NCBI GenBank assembly: GCA_903820035.1 | Contig: CAIJFT010000220.1 | Location: forward strand, 1-39,354 | Origin: an uncultured Opitutia bacterium | Lineage (GTDB): Bacteria > Verrucomicrobiota > Verrucomicrobiia > Opitutales > Opitutaceae | Direction of reading: 5' to 3' | DNA length: 39,354 nucleotides | Part shown: piece after piece, positions 1-8,357 of the stretch | Numbering within the stretch: position 1 is the first letter of the stretch | Layout: every line of letters starts with the position of its first letter | Notes under the pieces: generated by a model | Database searches by the model: none | What the model saw: only the letters and a program-made list of their open reading frames with translations | What the model was told of the DNA's origin: nothing | Translations under genes and position numbers: made by a program

Positions 1-1
1 C

Positions 2-733
2 GCGTCAAACCGCATCGTCGTCAACAACGCCGCCATCAAGCCGTGGACGGCCAACACGGTGAAGGTGCGCGCCGAGTACTATTTCAGCGGCGTCGGCCAG
101 ATCTCTTTCGGCGCGTACCGCCGGCATTTCCAGAATTTCTTCGGGGCCACCGTCTTCACCGCGACGCCCGAGTTCCTCGGCCTCTACGGCCTCGATGCCG
201 GTGAATTTGGCGGCTACGAAGTCAGCACGCAGCGCAACGTTCCCGGCACCGTGCGGATCGAAGGCCTCGATTTCAGTTATCGCCAGGCTCTGACCTTCCT
301 GCCGCCCTGGGCGCAGGGCCTGCAGGTCTTCGCCAACGGGAGCCTTGAGCGCACGAACGCCAAGCGCGGCTTCCTCGGCAACAGCAGCTTCAACGAGATT
401 CCCCGCAACGCCGCCTGGGGCGTGAGCTTCACCCGCCCGCGCTACAACGTCCGGCTCAACTGGGTCTGGCGCACCGACCAGATCCGCGGCGAAGTCACCG
501 GCCAAAGCATCGAGACCGGCACGTACAACACCACGCCCGGCTTCACCAAGCTCGACCTGCTGGGCGAGTTCACGTTCTGGCGCAGCTTCGCCGTCTTCGC
601 CAATCTCCGCAACGTGGGCGACGTCCCCGACCGCGGCACGACCGCCGGCCCGAGCACGCCGGAACACGCCACGCTGCGTTACCAGGAACGCTACGGGTCG
701 CTCTGGACGCTCGGGGTCAAGGGCACGTTCTAA
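2..733 (+). CDS. TonB-dependent receptor, C-terminal part (5' end outside the window)
   Basis: The reading frame is open from base 2, so the first ATG-like position at 59 is internal and the true start lies outside the window. The visible 243 residues are the last strands of an outer-membrane beta-barrel and end in the aromatic residue (GTF) usual for outer-membrane proteins. The segment is clearly paralogous to the C-terminus of the receptor ending at 20622. Shared blocks include SNRIVVNN, EYYF-GVGQ, RNFFG/QNFFG-TVF-ATPEFL, QALTFLP, VQVFAN and FGVK/LGVK-TF. The family imports bulky ligands across the outer membrane using TonB energy; in this setting an oligosaccharide ligand is more likely than a siderophore, but that is inference. 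It converges with the next minus-strand gene with only 25 bp between stops. Confidence 0.9.
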   Translation, partial: ASNRIVVNNAAIKPWTANTVKVRAEYYFSGVGQISFGAYRRHFQNFFGATVFTATPEFLGLYGLDAGEFGGYEVSTQRNVPGTVRIEGLDFSYRQALTFLPPWAQGLQVFANGSLERTNAKRGFLGNSSFNEIPRNAAWGVSFTRPRYNVRLNWVWRTDQIRGEVTGQSIETGTYNTTPGFTKLDLLGEFTFWRSFAVFANLRNVGDVPDRGTTAGPSTPEHATLRYQERYGSLWTLGVKGTF

Positions 734-758
734 CGCGGGCGGCCACGACGGGCGGGAC

Positions 759-1829
759 TCAACGCGTCATGGGGTACGCAACGTCGAACTGATGCTCGGC
801 GGCGCGGGGAACGTAGTTGGTGCTTTCCACCAACTCACGCTTCGTGGTGTCAAAGGTGATCACGCGAACCTTGTTTTCCGTCGGGATGAAACGATAGAGC
901 CGCAGGGGGCCCGCCGACGTGTAGTCGGAAAGCAGGGCATGGACAAAATTCCCCATGCTGCCTTGCGCCGCGAGACGCATCGCGGTGGTCCGGCTCTGGT
1001 CGCCGGAGAAAACGAAGCCGATGTTGGCATGCTTCGAGTAGAGCTTCTCCCACAGCTGCGCCGGGCTGTTGCCGAGTTTGCCGTGGATTTTCACCCACGC
1101 CATCCGCCCTTTGGGGTCTTTGAAGAACCCGGCGTCCGCCTGCGGGCGCTGCACTGGACCAAGGTCCATATGGGTGCTGATGAGGGCGCGGCGCCCGGAG
1201 TATTTGGTGAGGAGTTCGCGCGCCCATGCGACGACGTCGTCGGGGGCGTTGCACTCGAGATTAAGGTGAATGAAGTCGAGTCCGCCGGCGGAGAACAACT
1301 GGTAGCTGTTCACATTATTACCGGAGATGTGCTGCGCGGCGCGAGCGGGCTTAAAACAGCCGCCATACCACGGAAAGGACCGGAAACGCTCGGCGGGAAA
1401 ATACCGCTGAAAGAGGGTCGCATCGCCATCGTGTTCCATATCGTGGTTGCCGACGGTAAGCCCGTACGGCACCACGCCGTGCAACCGGTCCAGACACTCG
1501 CGCGCCAAGCGCCACTGGTCCTCATTGTTGATATCTACGATGTCGCCGACGTGGCTGACGAAAACGATGTTTTGCGCGCGGATATTTTCCGCGATCCAGC
1601 GCGTGTGATTTTGGAACACCGGATTCGTGAGCGGGGCGGTACTCGTGGGCGTGCGTTTGGTGGCCCTTCCGTCATAGCCCTGCGAGTCCGGGATGACGAC
1701 GAGGGTGAAGGCCCCGGGCGGCGGCGCATCGAGCCCGACCGCGCGGAGCGCGGGCGCAACGCCCGGCAGCGTGACGAACGCGACCAGCGCAAACCGAAAG
1801 CAGGGACGGAACAGGGCGGTAAAATTCAC
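759..1829 (-). CDS. Secreted calcineurin-like metallophosphoesterase
   Basis: A 356-residue protein with an N-terminal hydrophobic signal segment (about residues 8-30), probably periplasmic. Metallophosphoesterase motifs appear in order: PDSQ (D48, Q50), HVGDIVD (D96), GNHD (N128-D130) and STHMD (H220). The last canonical motif, GHxH, is replaced by GDQS (G276-S279), so one or two metal-ligand histidines are missing or substituted. The start is GTG at 1829; this GTG overlaps the TGA of the upstream receptor (GTGA, 4 bp), pointing to translational coupling. The substrate is unknown. Proteins of this fold cleave phosphomonoesters or diesters, so a phosphorylated ligand of the coupled receptor is one possibility. 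The family assignment is firm and the activity is not. Confidence 0.85.
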   Translation of the reverse strand: MNFTALFRPCFRFALVAFVTLPGVAPALRAVGLDAPPPGAFTLVVIPDSQGYDGRATKRTPTSTAPLTNPVFQNHTRWIAENIRAQNIVFVSHVGDIVDINNEDQWRLARECLDRLHGVVPYGLTVGNHDMEHDGDATLFQRYFPAERFRSFPWYGGCFKPARAAQHISGNNVNSYQLFSAGGLDFIHLNLECNAPDDVVAWARELLTKYSGRRALISTHMDLGPVQRPQADAGFFKDPKGRMAWVKIHGKLGNSPAQLWEKLYSKHANIGFVFSGDQSRTTAMRLAAQGSMGNFVHALLSDYTSAGPLRLYRFIPTENKVRVITFDTTKRELVESTNYVPRAAEHQFDVAYPMTR

Positions 1830-4615
1830 AGTTCGCGGGTCACGCCGAAGTTGAGCGACCAGTCGTAGTAGCGCACCGCGGTCGGATTCGAGGCGTTGCC
1901 CTGGTAGGTGATCTTAGGCGCATCGGTGAGATTCTTGGCACTCAGGTAAAACGACGTCCGGCGGTCCACCCGGAACTTGGAGGAGAAATCGAGCGTGGCG
2001 CGCTCCTTCTCGTAGACATCGAGGGCGCGCCGGGCGCCCACGGAGCTGAGGTAATTTCCCCGCGTGTTGTAGAACAGGCGCAAATCCAGGCCGCCGCGCA
2101 CATAGGAGAGGTTGAGGTTTCCGGTACGCTTCGCGGTGCCGATGAAAGTGAGCGCTCCGTCACCGGGACGCGTCGGGTAGCGGCCGGTGGCATCGACCCA
2201 GGTGTAGTTTGCGCCCAGGCCAAGACCGCTCAACGCGCCGGGCAAAAAGCTGAGCCGCTGCTGCCACTCGGCCTCAAGGCCGCGGACTTTACCGCCGCGC
2301 CCCATTTCGGTGCGGGTGAGCCGGTAGCCGTCGTATTCGCCGCCGACGACGGTCGTCGCCGTGTTGAAATAAAATCCTTCGATTTTTTTATCGAACGCGC
2401 CGAGCGAGATAACCCCGAGCGGTTTCAGGTAGTACTCGGCGCTCACGTCGATGTTGTCGGAGGTGCTCACCTTGAGGTTGGGGTTGCCGTCCGCGAGCGT
2501 GCGGGCGTCGTCATCCACTCGGCGGGCGGGCAACATGGCCGAAGGGCTCGGCCGCGCGACCGTGCGGTTCGCCGAAAAGCGCACGAGCAGTTCGGGCCGC
2601 AGCCGGTAGTTCAGATGCAGGCCGGGCAGGACGTTGTCGTAGGAGGAGGAATTCTTCACGACGACCGACTGGGTCAGGATGCCCTTCGGGGTGCTGAGCT
2701 GGCGGGCCTTGCCCTCGAACTCCGTGCGCTCGAGCCGGGCACCGCTCACCACATTCAGCCGGCCGAACGTCGCACTGCCCATCAGATAGGTGGCGTAGAT
2801 GTCCTCGGTCGTGCTCTTGCGGTTCGACTCGATCAAGATGGCGGAGGCGTTTTCGCCCCGCGTGAACTCGGAATTGCGCGCATAGAAGGCCTCGAGAAAC
2901 GGCGCGACGTTCGGATAGACCGAGGGCAGGACGACGCGGCTGCCGCCCTCGTGGAAGAAACGGTCGTTCACGTAAATTTCCGCCAGCTGCGCCGCGGTCT
3001 TGGGGCCGGTATAGGTCCAGTTGCCGAGCGCGGTGTCCCCGCCAAACACCCAGCTCCGCAATTTCGCGCGCGCCCCGGTCTTAAAGCTCGCCTTGAAGGG
3101 CAGGCCGTCGAGCTCGCGACGGGCGTTGAAGTCGAAGGTGTATTCCTGATCGCGCGAGGGATGCTGGTTCCGGGCGATACTCGTGTGCACGTACTTGGTC
3201 GGATCGTTGATGTTGACGCCATTATCAACCCGGAAGAGCGGGAATTCGCGCACGCTGCGGTCGTAGGAAAGATCGACGCCGTTGAGTGAGAATACCGGGG
3301 TAAAGGTCTGCGTGTACTGGTTGGTCGCGCGGCTGTAGCTGAACTTTGATTCCAGATTCCAGCGGTCAAACTTGTTCTCCATACCTCCCGCCAGTTGCCA
3401 GTTGGCGCTGATCGGCTCGCGAAAGGAGCGGCTGGTGTCGATGCGGCCATTCTTCGAGTTCGCGGAGTCGGGCGTGATATTGGTGCGCGTACCCGGCCGA
3501 TAGACGGCGATGTAATCCTCGAGCGAACGGGTGTCGTTGCTGTAAATGCCGCGCGCCCAAAGGACCGTCGCCGCACTCAGCTTGTAGTCCATGCTGCCCG
3601 AGTATTTCAGCTTCCACGAATCGTCCTCGATCCGGTCCTGCAGCGTGTAGGTGGAAATGTTGAAGTTGTCCGCGGCATCCACCGTGTAGCTGATGCTCGA
3701 CGTGTGATAGCCGCGGTCGGAGCGATAGTGGTTGATCGACGAGTAAACCCCGAGGCGTCCGTCCTTCCCGTAGCGATCGCCGTACTCCAGATTGATCTGC
3801 TTGTCCCAGTTTTGCTGCTGGGCGTTGAAGGCGCCGCCGACGTTGAGTTTGAGCACGCGCTCGGAGAGATCGAAGGCGCGCTTGGAAACGAGGTTGATGC
3901 TGCCGCCGATCGCGTCGCCCTCCATGTCGGGCGTGACGGACTTCATGAGTTCAACGCGCGACAAACTTTCGGCCGGGTAGCCGCTCACGCCGTCGGACCG
4001 GTCGTTGTTGGTGTTGCCGATGCGGACACCGTCGAAAGTGATCGAGTTGAACTCGGATCCGAGGCCGCGGATGTTAGGCCGCACCGGCTGATGCGTGCTG
4101 ATCTCAAGGTAGAGGCCGGGGAGCGACTGCAACACTTCGCCGACTTCGCCGAGCCGAGAGTTGGCGAGCGCATCCTGCGAGGCGACCTTGCGGATGTTCT
4201 CGGAGTTCTTTTGCACGTTGAGGGCCTGTGACTGACCCTCGGCCTGCGCGGTGACCATGAGCTTTTCCATCGCCACAATCTCCGAGGCCAGGCGCAGGGT
4301 CAGCGGAGCCGTTCCGCCGGCGAGCACGATCACCGGAAACTCCTTCGCCTCGGAGCCGGCCGATTCAACGCGGACGCGATAGTCCCCCGATCCCAGTGAC
4401 CCGAAATTAAAGCGCCCCTGGCTGTCCGTGACCGTGGTGTGGGTGGTGCCGACCACCGCAAGCCGGGCGCCTTGGACATAGTTGCCGGTGGCGTCGTTAA
4501 GCACGATGCCCCGGATCGCGCCGGTGGCGGGCGGCTGCGCGGAAAGCAGTTGCGCCACGGCTAGGGAGCCAAGGAGCGTAAGACGGTGCATCAGGATTTT
4601 GAGGGAACGAGCCAT
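1826..4615 (-). CDS. TonB-dependent receptor with N-terminal carboxypeptidase-regulatory-like domain
   Basis: From the ATG at 4615 the protein has 929 residues; an in-frame GTG at 4636 and an ATG at 4591 are alternatives, and none has a clear Shine-Dalgarno. Order of parts: signal peptide (to about residue 27, ending AQ), a CarboxypepD_reg-like beta-sandwich (about 33-110, with TDSQGRF), a plug (about 130-246, with QSLPGLYLE, PNIRGLGSEFNS and GGSINLVSKRAF), then the barrel. The NVQKNSENIR and PDMEGDAIGGSINL blocks resemble the Xanthomonas/Caulobacter receptor class (TIGR01782-like), often linked to plant or algal glycan uptake. The C-terminus ends in Leu instead of the usual Phe. It is divergent from the sulfatase operon at 4822 and coupled to the metallophosphoesterase by a 4-bp overlap. 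Confidence 0.93.
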   Translation of the reverse strand: MARSLKILMHRLTLLGSLAVAQLLSAQPPATGAIRGIVLNDATGNYVQGARLAVVGTTHTTVTDSQGRFNFGSLGSGDYRVRVESAGSEAKEFPVIVLAGGTAPLTLRLASEIVAMEKLMVTAQAEGQSQALNVQKNSENIRKVASQDALANSRLGEVGEVLQSLPGLYLEISTHQPVRPNIRGLGSEFNSITFDGVRIGNTNNDRSDGVSGYPAESLSRVELMKSVTPDMEGDAIGGSINLVSKRAFDLSERVLKLNVGGAFNAQQQNWDKQINLEYGDRYGKDGRLGVYSSINHYRSDRGYHTSSISYTVDAADNFNISTYTLQDRIEDDSWKLKYSGSMDYKLSAATVLWARGIYSNDTRSLEDYIAVYRPGTRTNITPDSANSKNGRIDTSRSFREPISANWQLAGGMENKFDRWNLESKFSYSRATNQYTQTFTPVFSLNGVDLSYDRSVREFPLFRVDNGVNINDPTKYVHTSIARNQHPSRDQEYTFDFNARRELDGLPFKASFKTGARAKLRSWVFGGDTALGNWTYTGPKTAAQLAEIYVNDRFFHEGGSRVVLPSVYPNVAPFLEAFYARNSEFTRGENASAILIESNRKSTTEDIYATYLMGSATFGRLNVVSGARLERTEFEGKARQLSTPKGILTQSVVVKNSSSYDNVLPGLHLNYRLRPELLVRFSANRTVARPSPSAMLPARRVDDDARTLADGNPNLKVSTSDNIDVSAEYYLKPLGVISLGAFDKKIEGFYFNTATTVVGGEYDGYRLTRTEMGRGGKVRGLEAEWQQRLSFLPGALSGLGLGANYTWVDATGRYPTRPGDGALTFIGTAKRTGNLNLSYVRGGLDLRLFYNTRGNYLSSVGARRALDVYEKERATLDFSSKFRVDRRTSFYLSAKNLTDAPKITYQGNASNPTAVRYYDWSLNFGVTREL

Positions 4616-4669
4616 GCGGATTTTCGAGTGGGGCACAGGATGGACGCGAGGCGTGACGGCTCCGCGACC

Positions 4670-4689
4670 TTCGGGTGACGTTCGGGTGA
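4670..4689. promoter_or_regulatory. Tandem TTCGGGTGA direct repeat in a divergent promoter region
   Basis: The 206-bp region between the divergent receptor (start 4615) and sulfatase (start 4822) carries two exact copies of TTCGGGTGA at 4670-4678 and 4681-4689. They are offset by 11 bp, about one helical turn, as expected for two regulator subunits bound to the same face of DNA. No convincing -35/-10 pair was seen. The function is inferred from placement only. Confidence 0.3.
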
Positions 4690-4821
4690 TTTTCCGGCGC
4701 CCGCTTTTCCCCGTTCGGTGTTTTACTGGAAGTGCGACCGCTTCCCGCTATGCCTCTTCGCCATCATCGCAGCCCCTCCCCGCGGCCCAGCACCTCGGCC
4801 CGCTGAATTTTCCCCGTTCCC

Positions 4822-6237
4822 ATGAAGCCCCTTTTTCCCCTGCTGGTCTGCGCACTCGCCGCTTGCACCTTCGCGTTCGGCGCCACGGCCCCCCGCCCCA
4901 ACGTCGTCTTCATCGTCGCCGATGATCTCGGCTACGGCGAACTCGGCTGCTACGGCGGCCGCGACATCCCGACGCCGCAGCTGGACGCGCTCGCGGCCGG
5001 CGGGGTGCGCTTCACCAACGGCTACGTGACGGCGCCGTTCTGCGCCGCCTCGCGCGCGGCCCTCCTCACCGGGCGTTACCAGACGCGGTTCGGGTTTGAG
5101 TTCAATCCCATCGGCGCGAAAAACGCCGCACCCGGCATCGGCTTGCCGGTCGCGGAAAAAACCGTCGCCGATCACCTGCGCGACACCGGTTACGCCACCG
5201 CCCTCGTCGGCAAGTGGCATCTCGGGGGCACCGCCGAATTCCACCCGCAACGGCGCGGCTTCGACGAATTCTTCGGCTTCCTCCACGAGGGCCACACCTA
5301 CGTGCCGGCACCGTGGCACGGGGTCACCACCTGGCTGCGCCGCCGGGCCCTCCCCGACGCGGGTCGGGGCCGTTGGACGTCCCCCGACGGCCGCATCGTC
5401 TGGAGCACGCACCTCAACACCAACGAACCCGACTACGACGCCGACAATCCGATCCTGCGCAACAGCCAACCAGCCGACGAGCGCGGCAACCTCACCGACG
5501 CGTTCACCCGGGAAGCGTGCGACTTCATCGGCCGACATCGCGCGCAGCCCTTCTTTCTCTACCTCGCCTACAATGCGGTCCACAGCCCGATGCAGGGCGC
5601 GGACGCTTACCTGCAGCGCTTCGCGCACATCGAGGACATCCACCGGCGCATCTTTGCCGCGATGCTCGCCCAGCTCGACGACAGCGTGGGCCAGGTGCTC
5701 GCCCGGCTACGCGAAACCGGCGTCGCCGACCGCACCTTGATCGTCTTTCTCAGCGACAATGGCGGGCCGACCAAAGAACTCACCTCCAGCAACGCGCCCC
5801 TGCGCGGCGGCAAAGGCGAACTGCGCGAGGGCGGCATTCGCGTGCCCTTCATCGCCTCGTGGTCCGGCCGCATCCCCGCGGGGCGGGTGGTCGACGATCC
5901 GGTGGGCGCGATGGACGCGACCGCGGCGGCACTGGAAGTCGCCGGCGTGCAGCGCGGGAAGCTCAAACTCGATGGCGTGAGCCTCCTCCCGTTGCTGACC
6001 ACGCAGACCAAGCCCGACCCGGGCCGCGCGCTCTTCTGGCGGGTCGGCAAAAAAAACGCGCTGCGTCGCGGCGATTGGAAACTCATCCGCGAGGGCGCGG
6101 CCTGGCAGCTCTACGATCTCACCCGTGACATCGGCGAGACCAACGATCTGGCCGCGCAGGAGCCGGCGCGCGTGAAGCAACTTGCGTCGCTCTGGGACGA
6201 ATGGAACGCCCAACAAATCGAGCCGCGTTGGCGCTAG
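4822..6237 (+). CDS. Sulfatase (formylglycine-dependent, CAASR active site), possible lipoprotein
   Basis: A 471-residue type I sulfatase that hydrolyses sulfate esters, probably on sugars. Metal ligands are D34-D35 (VADD) and D312-N313 (SDNGG). The formylglycine site is C74-A-A-S-R78, the permitted Ala variant of C-x-P/A-x-R. GKWH (K131, H133), H254 and K331 complete the active-site set, so the enzyme looks intact. The N-terminus is a signal peptide; LAAC (residues 12-15) fits a lipobox, so the mature protein may be a lipoprotein anchored by C15. It heads a run of three sulfatases and a cytochrome protein and diverges from the receptor at 1826-4615. A run of eight A lies at 6049-6056. The substrate cannot be told from sequence. 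Confidence 0.93.
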   Translation: MKPLFPLLVCALAACTFAFGATAPRPNVVFIVADDLGYGELGCYGGRDIPTPQLDALAAGGVRFTNGYVTAPFCAASRAALLTGRYQTRFGFEFNPIGAKNAAPGIGLPVAEKTVADHLRDTGYATALVGKWHLGGTAEFHPQRRGFDEFFGFLHEGHTYVPAPWHGVTTWLRRRALPDAGRGRWTSPDGRIVWSTHLNTNEPDYDADNPILRNSQPADERGNLTDAFTREACDFIGRHRAQPFFLYLAYNAVHSPMQGADAYLQRFAHIEDIHRRIFAAMLAQLDDSVGQVLARLRETGVADRTLIVFLSDNGGPTKELTSSNAPLRGGKGELREGGIRVPFIASWSGRIPAGRVVDDPVGAMDATAAALEVAGVQRGKLKLDGVSLLPLLTTQTKPDPGRALFWRVGKKNALRRGDWKLIREGAAWQLYDLTRDIGETNDLAAQEPARVKQLASLWDEWNAQQIEPRWR

Positions 6238-6369
6238 GCGGCATTTTCCCCTCCCTGCTGGCCGCCGCCGGAGCCGGGCCCAGTGGGTCGCACGGTTTCG
6301 CCGAACCAGGGCAACCCGCTGCCCGCCCCTCACGTCTTAGCCTTCGCGGCAAATCCGCCGCCCTCTCTG

Positions 6370-8313
6370 ATGAACCCGCTGCCCCTTCTTTTCACCGCCC
6401 TGACCCTCGCGCTGGTGGCCCCGCTGGCCGCCGCCGCGCCGAAACCGGCGCGTCCACCGAACATCCTCTTCATCCTCGCGGACGATCTCGGCGCGCATGA
6501 CCTTCACTGCTTCGGCAGCACCTATCACGAGACGCCGCACCTCGACGGTCTGGCCGCCCGCGGCGTGAAAATGACGCAGGCGTATGCCGCGAGTCCGCTG
6601 TGTTCGCCGACCCGCAGCAGCATCCTCGCGGGGGTGCATCCGGCGCGTTCCGGTATCACCGCGCCCGTCTGCCACCTGCCGCAGATCCAGTTGGAGAAAC
6701 AGCTCGCCCCGGGAAATCCCAACACGCGGGCGCTGAACGCGAACAGCGTGACGCGGCTGAAACCGGAGTACGTCACGCTCGCGGAGTCGCTGCACGCGGA
6801 AGGCTACGCGACCGCCCATTTCGGCAAGTGGCACCTCGGCCACAACCTCAGCCCAACGGATCACTACGAACCGCAGGATCAGGGTTTCGAGGTGGATTTT
6901 CCGCACGCCCCCAGGGCGGCCGGTCCCGGCGGCGGCTACCTCGCCCCGTGGAAGTTCATCACGGACCCGACCATCCAGGCACCGGCGGGCACCCATATCG
7001 AAGACCACATGGCGGAGGAGGCGGCCAAGTTCATCCGCACGCACAAGGACCAGCCGTTCTATGTGAACTACTGGGCCTACTCGGTCCATTCGCCGTGGAA
7101 CGCACGGAAGGACTACATCGAACATTTCAAGCAGACCGCGGACCTGAAGAACCCGCAGCACAACCCGCTCTATGCGGCGATGGTCCACAGCCTCGACGAC
7201 GGCGTGGGCCGGTTGCTCAAGGCCCTCGACGACGCCGGCGTGGCGGACAACACGATCATCGTTTTCTTCTCCGACAACGGCGGCTGGTCCTACCGGCCGC
7301 GGGCCACGGATCCCGAGGGATTCACCGACCAACCGGCGACGAGCAACCTCCCGCAACGGAGCGGCAAGGCTTCCCTGTACGACGGCGGCACGCGCGAGCC
7401 GTGCATCATTGTGTGGCCGGGCCAGGTGAGGCCCGGCACGGTCAACGACGCGCTGCTCCAGAGCACCGACTTCTACCCGACGCTCCTCGCGATGGTCGGA
7501 CTCAAGCCGCAGCCGGGCGTGAAACTCGACGGCTTTGACCAGAGTGGCACGCTGCTCGGCCGGCCGTCGCCGCGCGATCGCGTGTTCTGCCATTTCCCCC
7601 ATGGCTCGCCGAGTCAGGCGGTGGAAATCCCGGGCTTCCTCCCGGGCACCTACGTGCGCCGGGGCGACTGGAAACTCATCCGCTTCTACGCCGACAACGA
7701 CGACGGCAGCGACCGGTTCGAGTTGTATGACCTTAAGCATGACGAGGGCGAGTCGCGGAACCTCGCCGGCGCACGCCCCGAGCTCGTGCGCGAACTCAAC
7801 GCGCTCATCAACGAATTCCTCCGGGACACCGCGGCCGTCGTCCCCGTGCGCAATCCCGCCTACCGCCCGACCAGTGCCGCCCCGGCCGGTGGCAAGGCCA
7901 AGGGCAAGGCGAAGGCCAAGGGGAAGGACGACGAATTCACCGGCCTGCAGGGTTGGAAGGCGCGCGGCGTAGGCTATGCGCTGAAAGACGGGATTGTGAC
8001 ACTCACGCCGCAGAACAACGCGCCCTTCCTCGGGGTCGCCGCCGCCATGAACGGGCCCGCCACGATCACCTTTCGGATTCGCTCCGCGGGAACAGGCGAG
8101 GCGCAGATCGAGTGGCTCCCGCCGGGTGCGGGCAAGCCGCAGTCGGTGCCCTACGCCCTCAAAGCCGGCGACTGGCAGGAAATGAGTGTGCGCCTCCCGG
8201 CGACCGGCGCACTCGGCGTCGTCCGCCTCTACGTTCCCGCGCGACCCGAACCGGTCGAGCTCGATTGGATCGAACTCCAAGGCGCCGGGGCGCAGAAGCG
8301 CTGGGACTTTTAG
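6370..8313 (+). CDS. Sulfatase with Lys/Ala/Gly-rich linker and extra C-terminal domain
   Basis: The start is the ATG at 6370, which gives a clean signal peptide (residues 1-23, ending AAAA); the frame stays open upstream to 6283 but without a sensible N-terminus. The protein has 647 residues, longer than the usual 450-550. The catalytic domain has D38-D39, formylglycine site C78-S-P-T-R82, GKWHLGH, SDNGGWS and a late GDWKLIRF block. After about residue 505 a low-complexity linker (507-522, alternating Lys with Ala/Gly) leads to a 125-residue domain with beta-strand-like patterning (523-647). It resembles a sugar-binding or laminin-G-like sandwich but I do not recognise the family. It sits 132 bp behind the previous sulfatase and 44 bp before the next, probably in one transcript. 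Confidence 0.92.
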   Translation: MNPLPLLFTALTLALVAPLAAAAPKPARPPNILFILADDLGAHDLHCFGSTYHETPHLDGLAARGVKMTQAYAASPLCSPTRSSILAGVHPARSGITAPVCHLPQIQLEKQLAPGNPNTRALNANSVTRLKPEYVTLAESLHAEGYATAHFGKWHLGHNLSPTDHYEPQDQGFEVDFPHAPRAAGPGGGYLAPWKFITDPTIQAPAGTHIEDHMAEEAAKFIRTHKDQPFYVNYWAYSVHSPWNARKDYIEHFKQTADLKNPQHNPLYAAMVHSLDDGVGRLLKALDDAGVADNTIIVFFSDNGGWSYRPRATDPEGFTDQPATSNLPQRSGKASLYDGGTREPCIIVWPGQVRPGTVNDALLQSTDFYPTLLAMVGLKPQPGVKLDGFDQSGTLLGRPSPRDRVFCHFPHGSPSQAVEIPGFLPGTYVRRGDWKLIRFYADNDDGSDRFELYDLKHDEGESRNLAGARPELVRELNALINEFLRDTAAVVPVRNPAYRPTSAAPAGGKAKGKAKAKGKDDEFTGLQGWKARGVGYALKDGIVTLTPQNNAPFLGVAAAMNGPATITFRIRSAGTGEAQIEWLPPGAGKPQSVPYALKAGDWQEMSVRLPATGALGVVRLYVPARPEPVELDWIELQGAGAQKRWDF

Positions 8314-8317
8314 CGTG

Positions 8318-8340
8318 AAGGCCAGACGGCCTTTCGTCTG
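8318..8340 (+). promoter_or_regulatory. Two overlapping, mutually exclusive hairpins between sulfatase genes
   Basis: In the 44-bp spacer, AAGGCC (8318-8323) pairs perfectly with GGCCTT (8328-8333) around a 4-nt loop. CAGACG (8323-8328) also pairs perfectly with CGTCTG (8335-8340) around GCCTTT. The two stems share bases, so only one can form. A pyrimidine-rich stretch (ACTCTTTC) follows. This could be a weak intrinsic terminator or processing site that tunes downstream sulfatase expression. Confidence 0.35.
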
Positions 8341-8357
8341 ACTCTTTCGACCCCATC

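Noticed and set aside
5-667. Long open frames on the strand opposite several receptors and sulfatases (for example 5-667 minus, 6337-8280 minus, 33839-37057 minus)
   Set aside because: They lie antisense to well-supported genes, have Arg/Gly/Ala/Val-rich composition with no family resemblance, and are expected in GC-rich DNA.
792-1868. Open frame of 358 codons on the plus strand across the metallophosphoesterase gene
   Set aside because: The minus strand has a complete set of metallophosphoesterase motifs and a signal peptide; the plus frame has neither.
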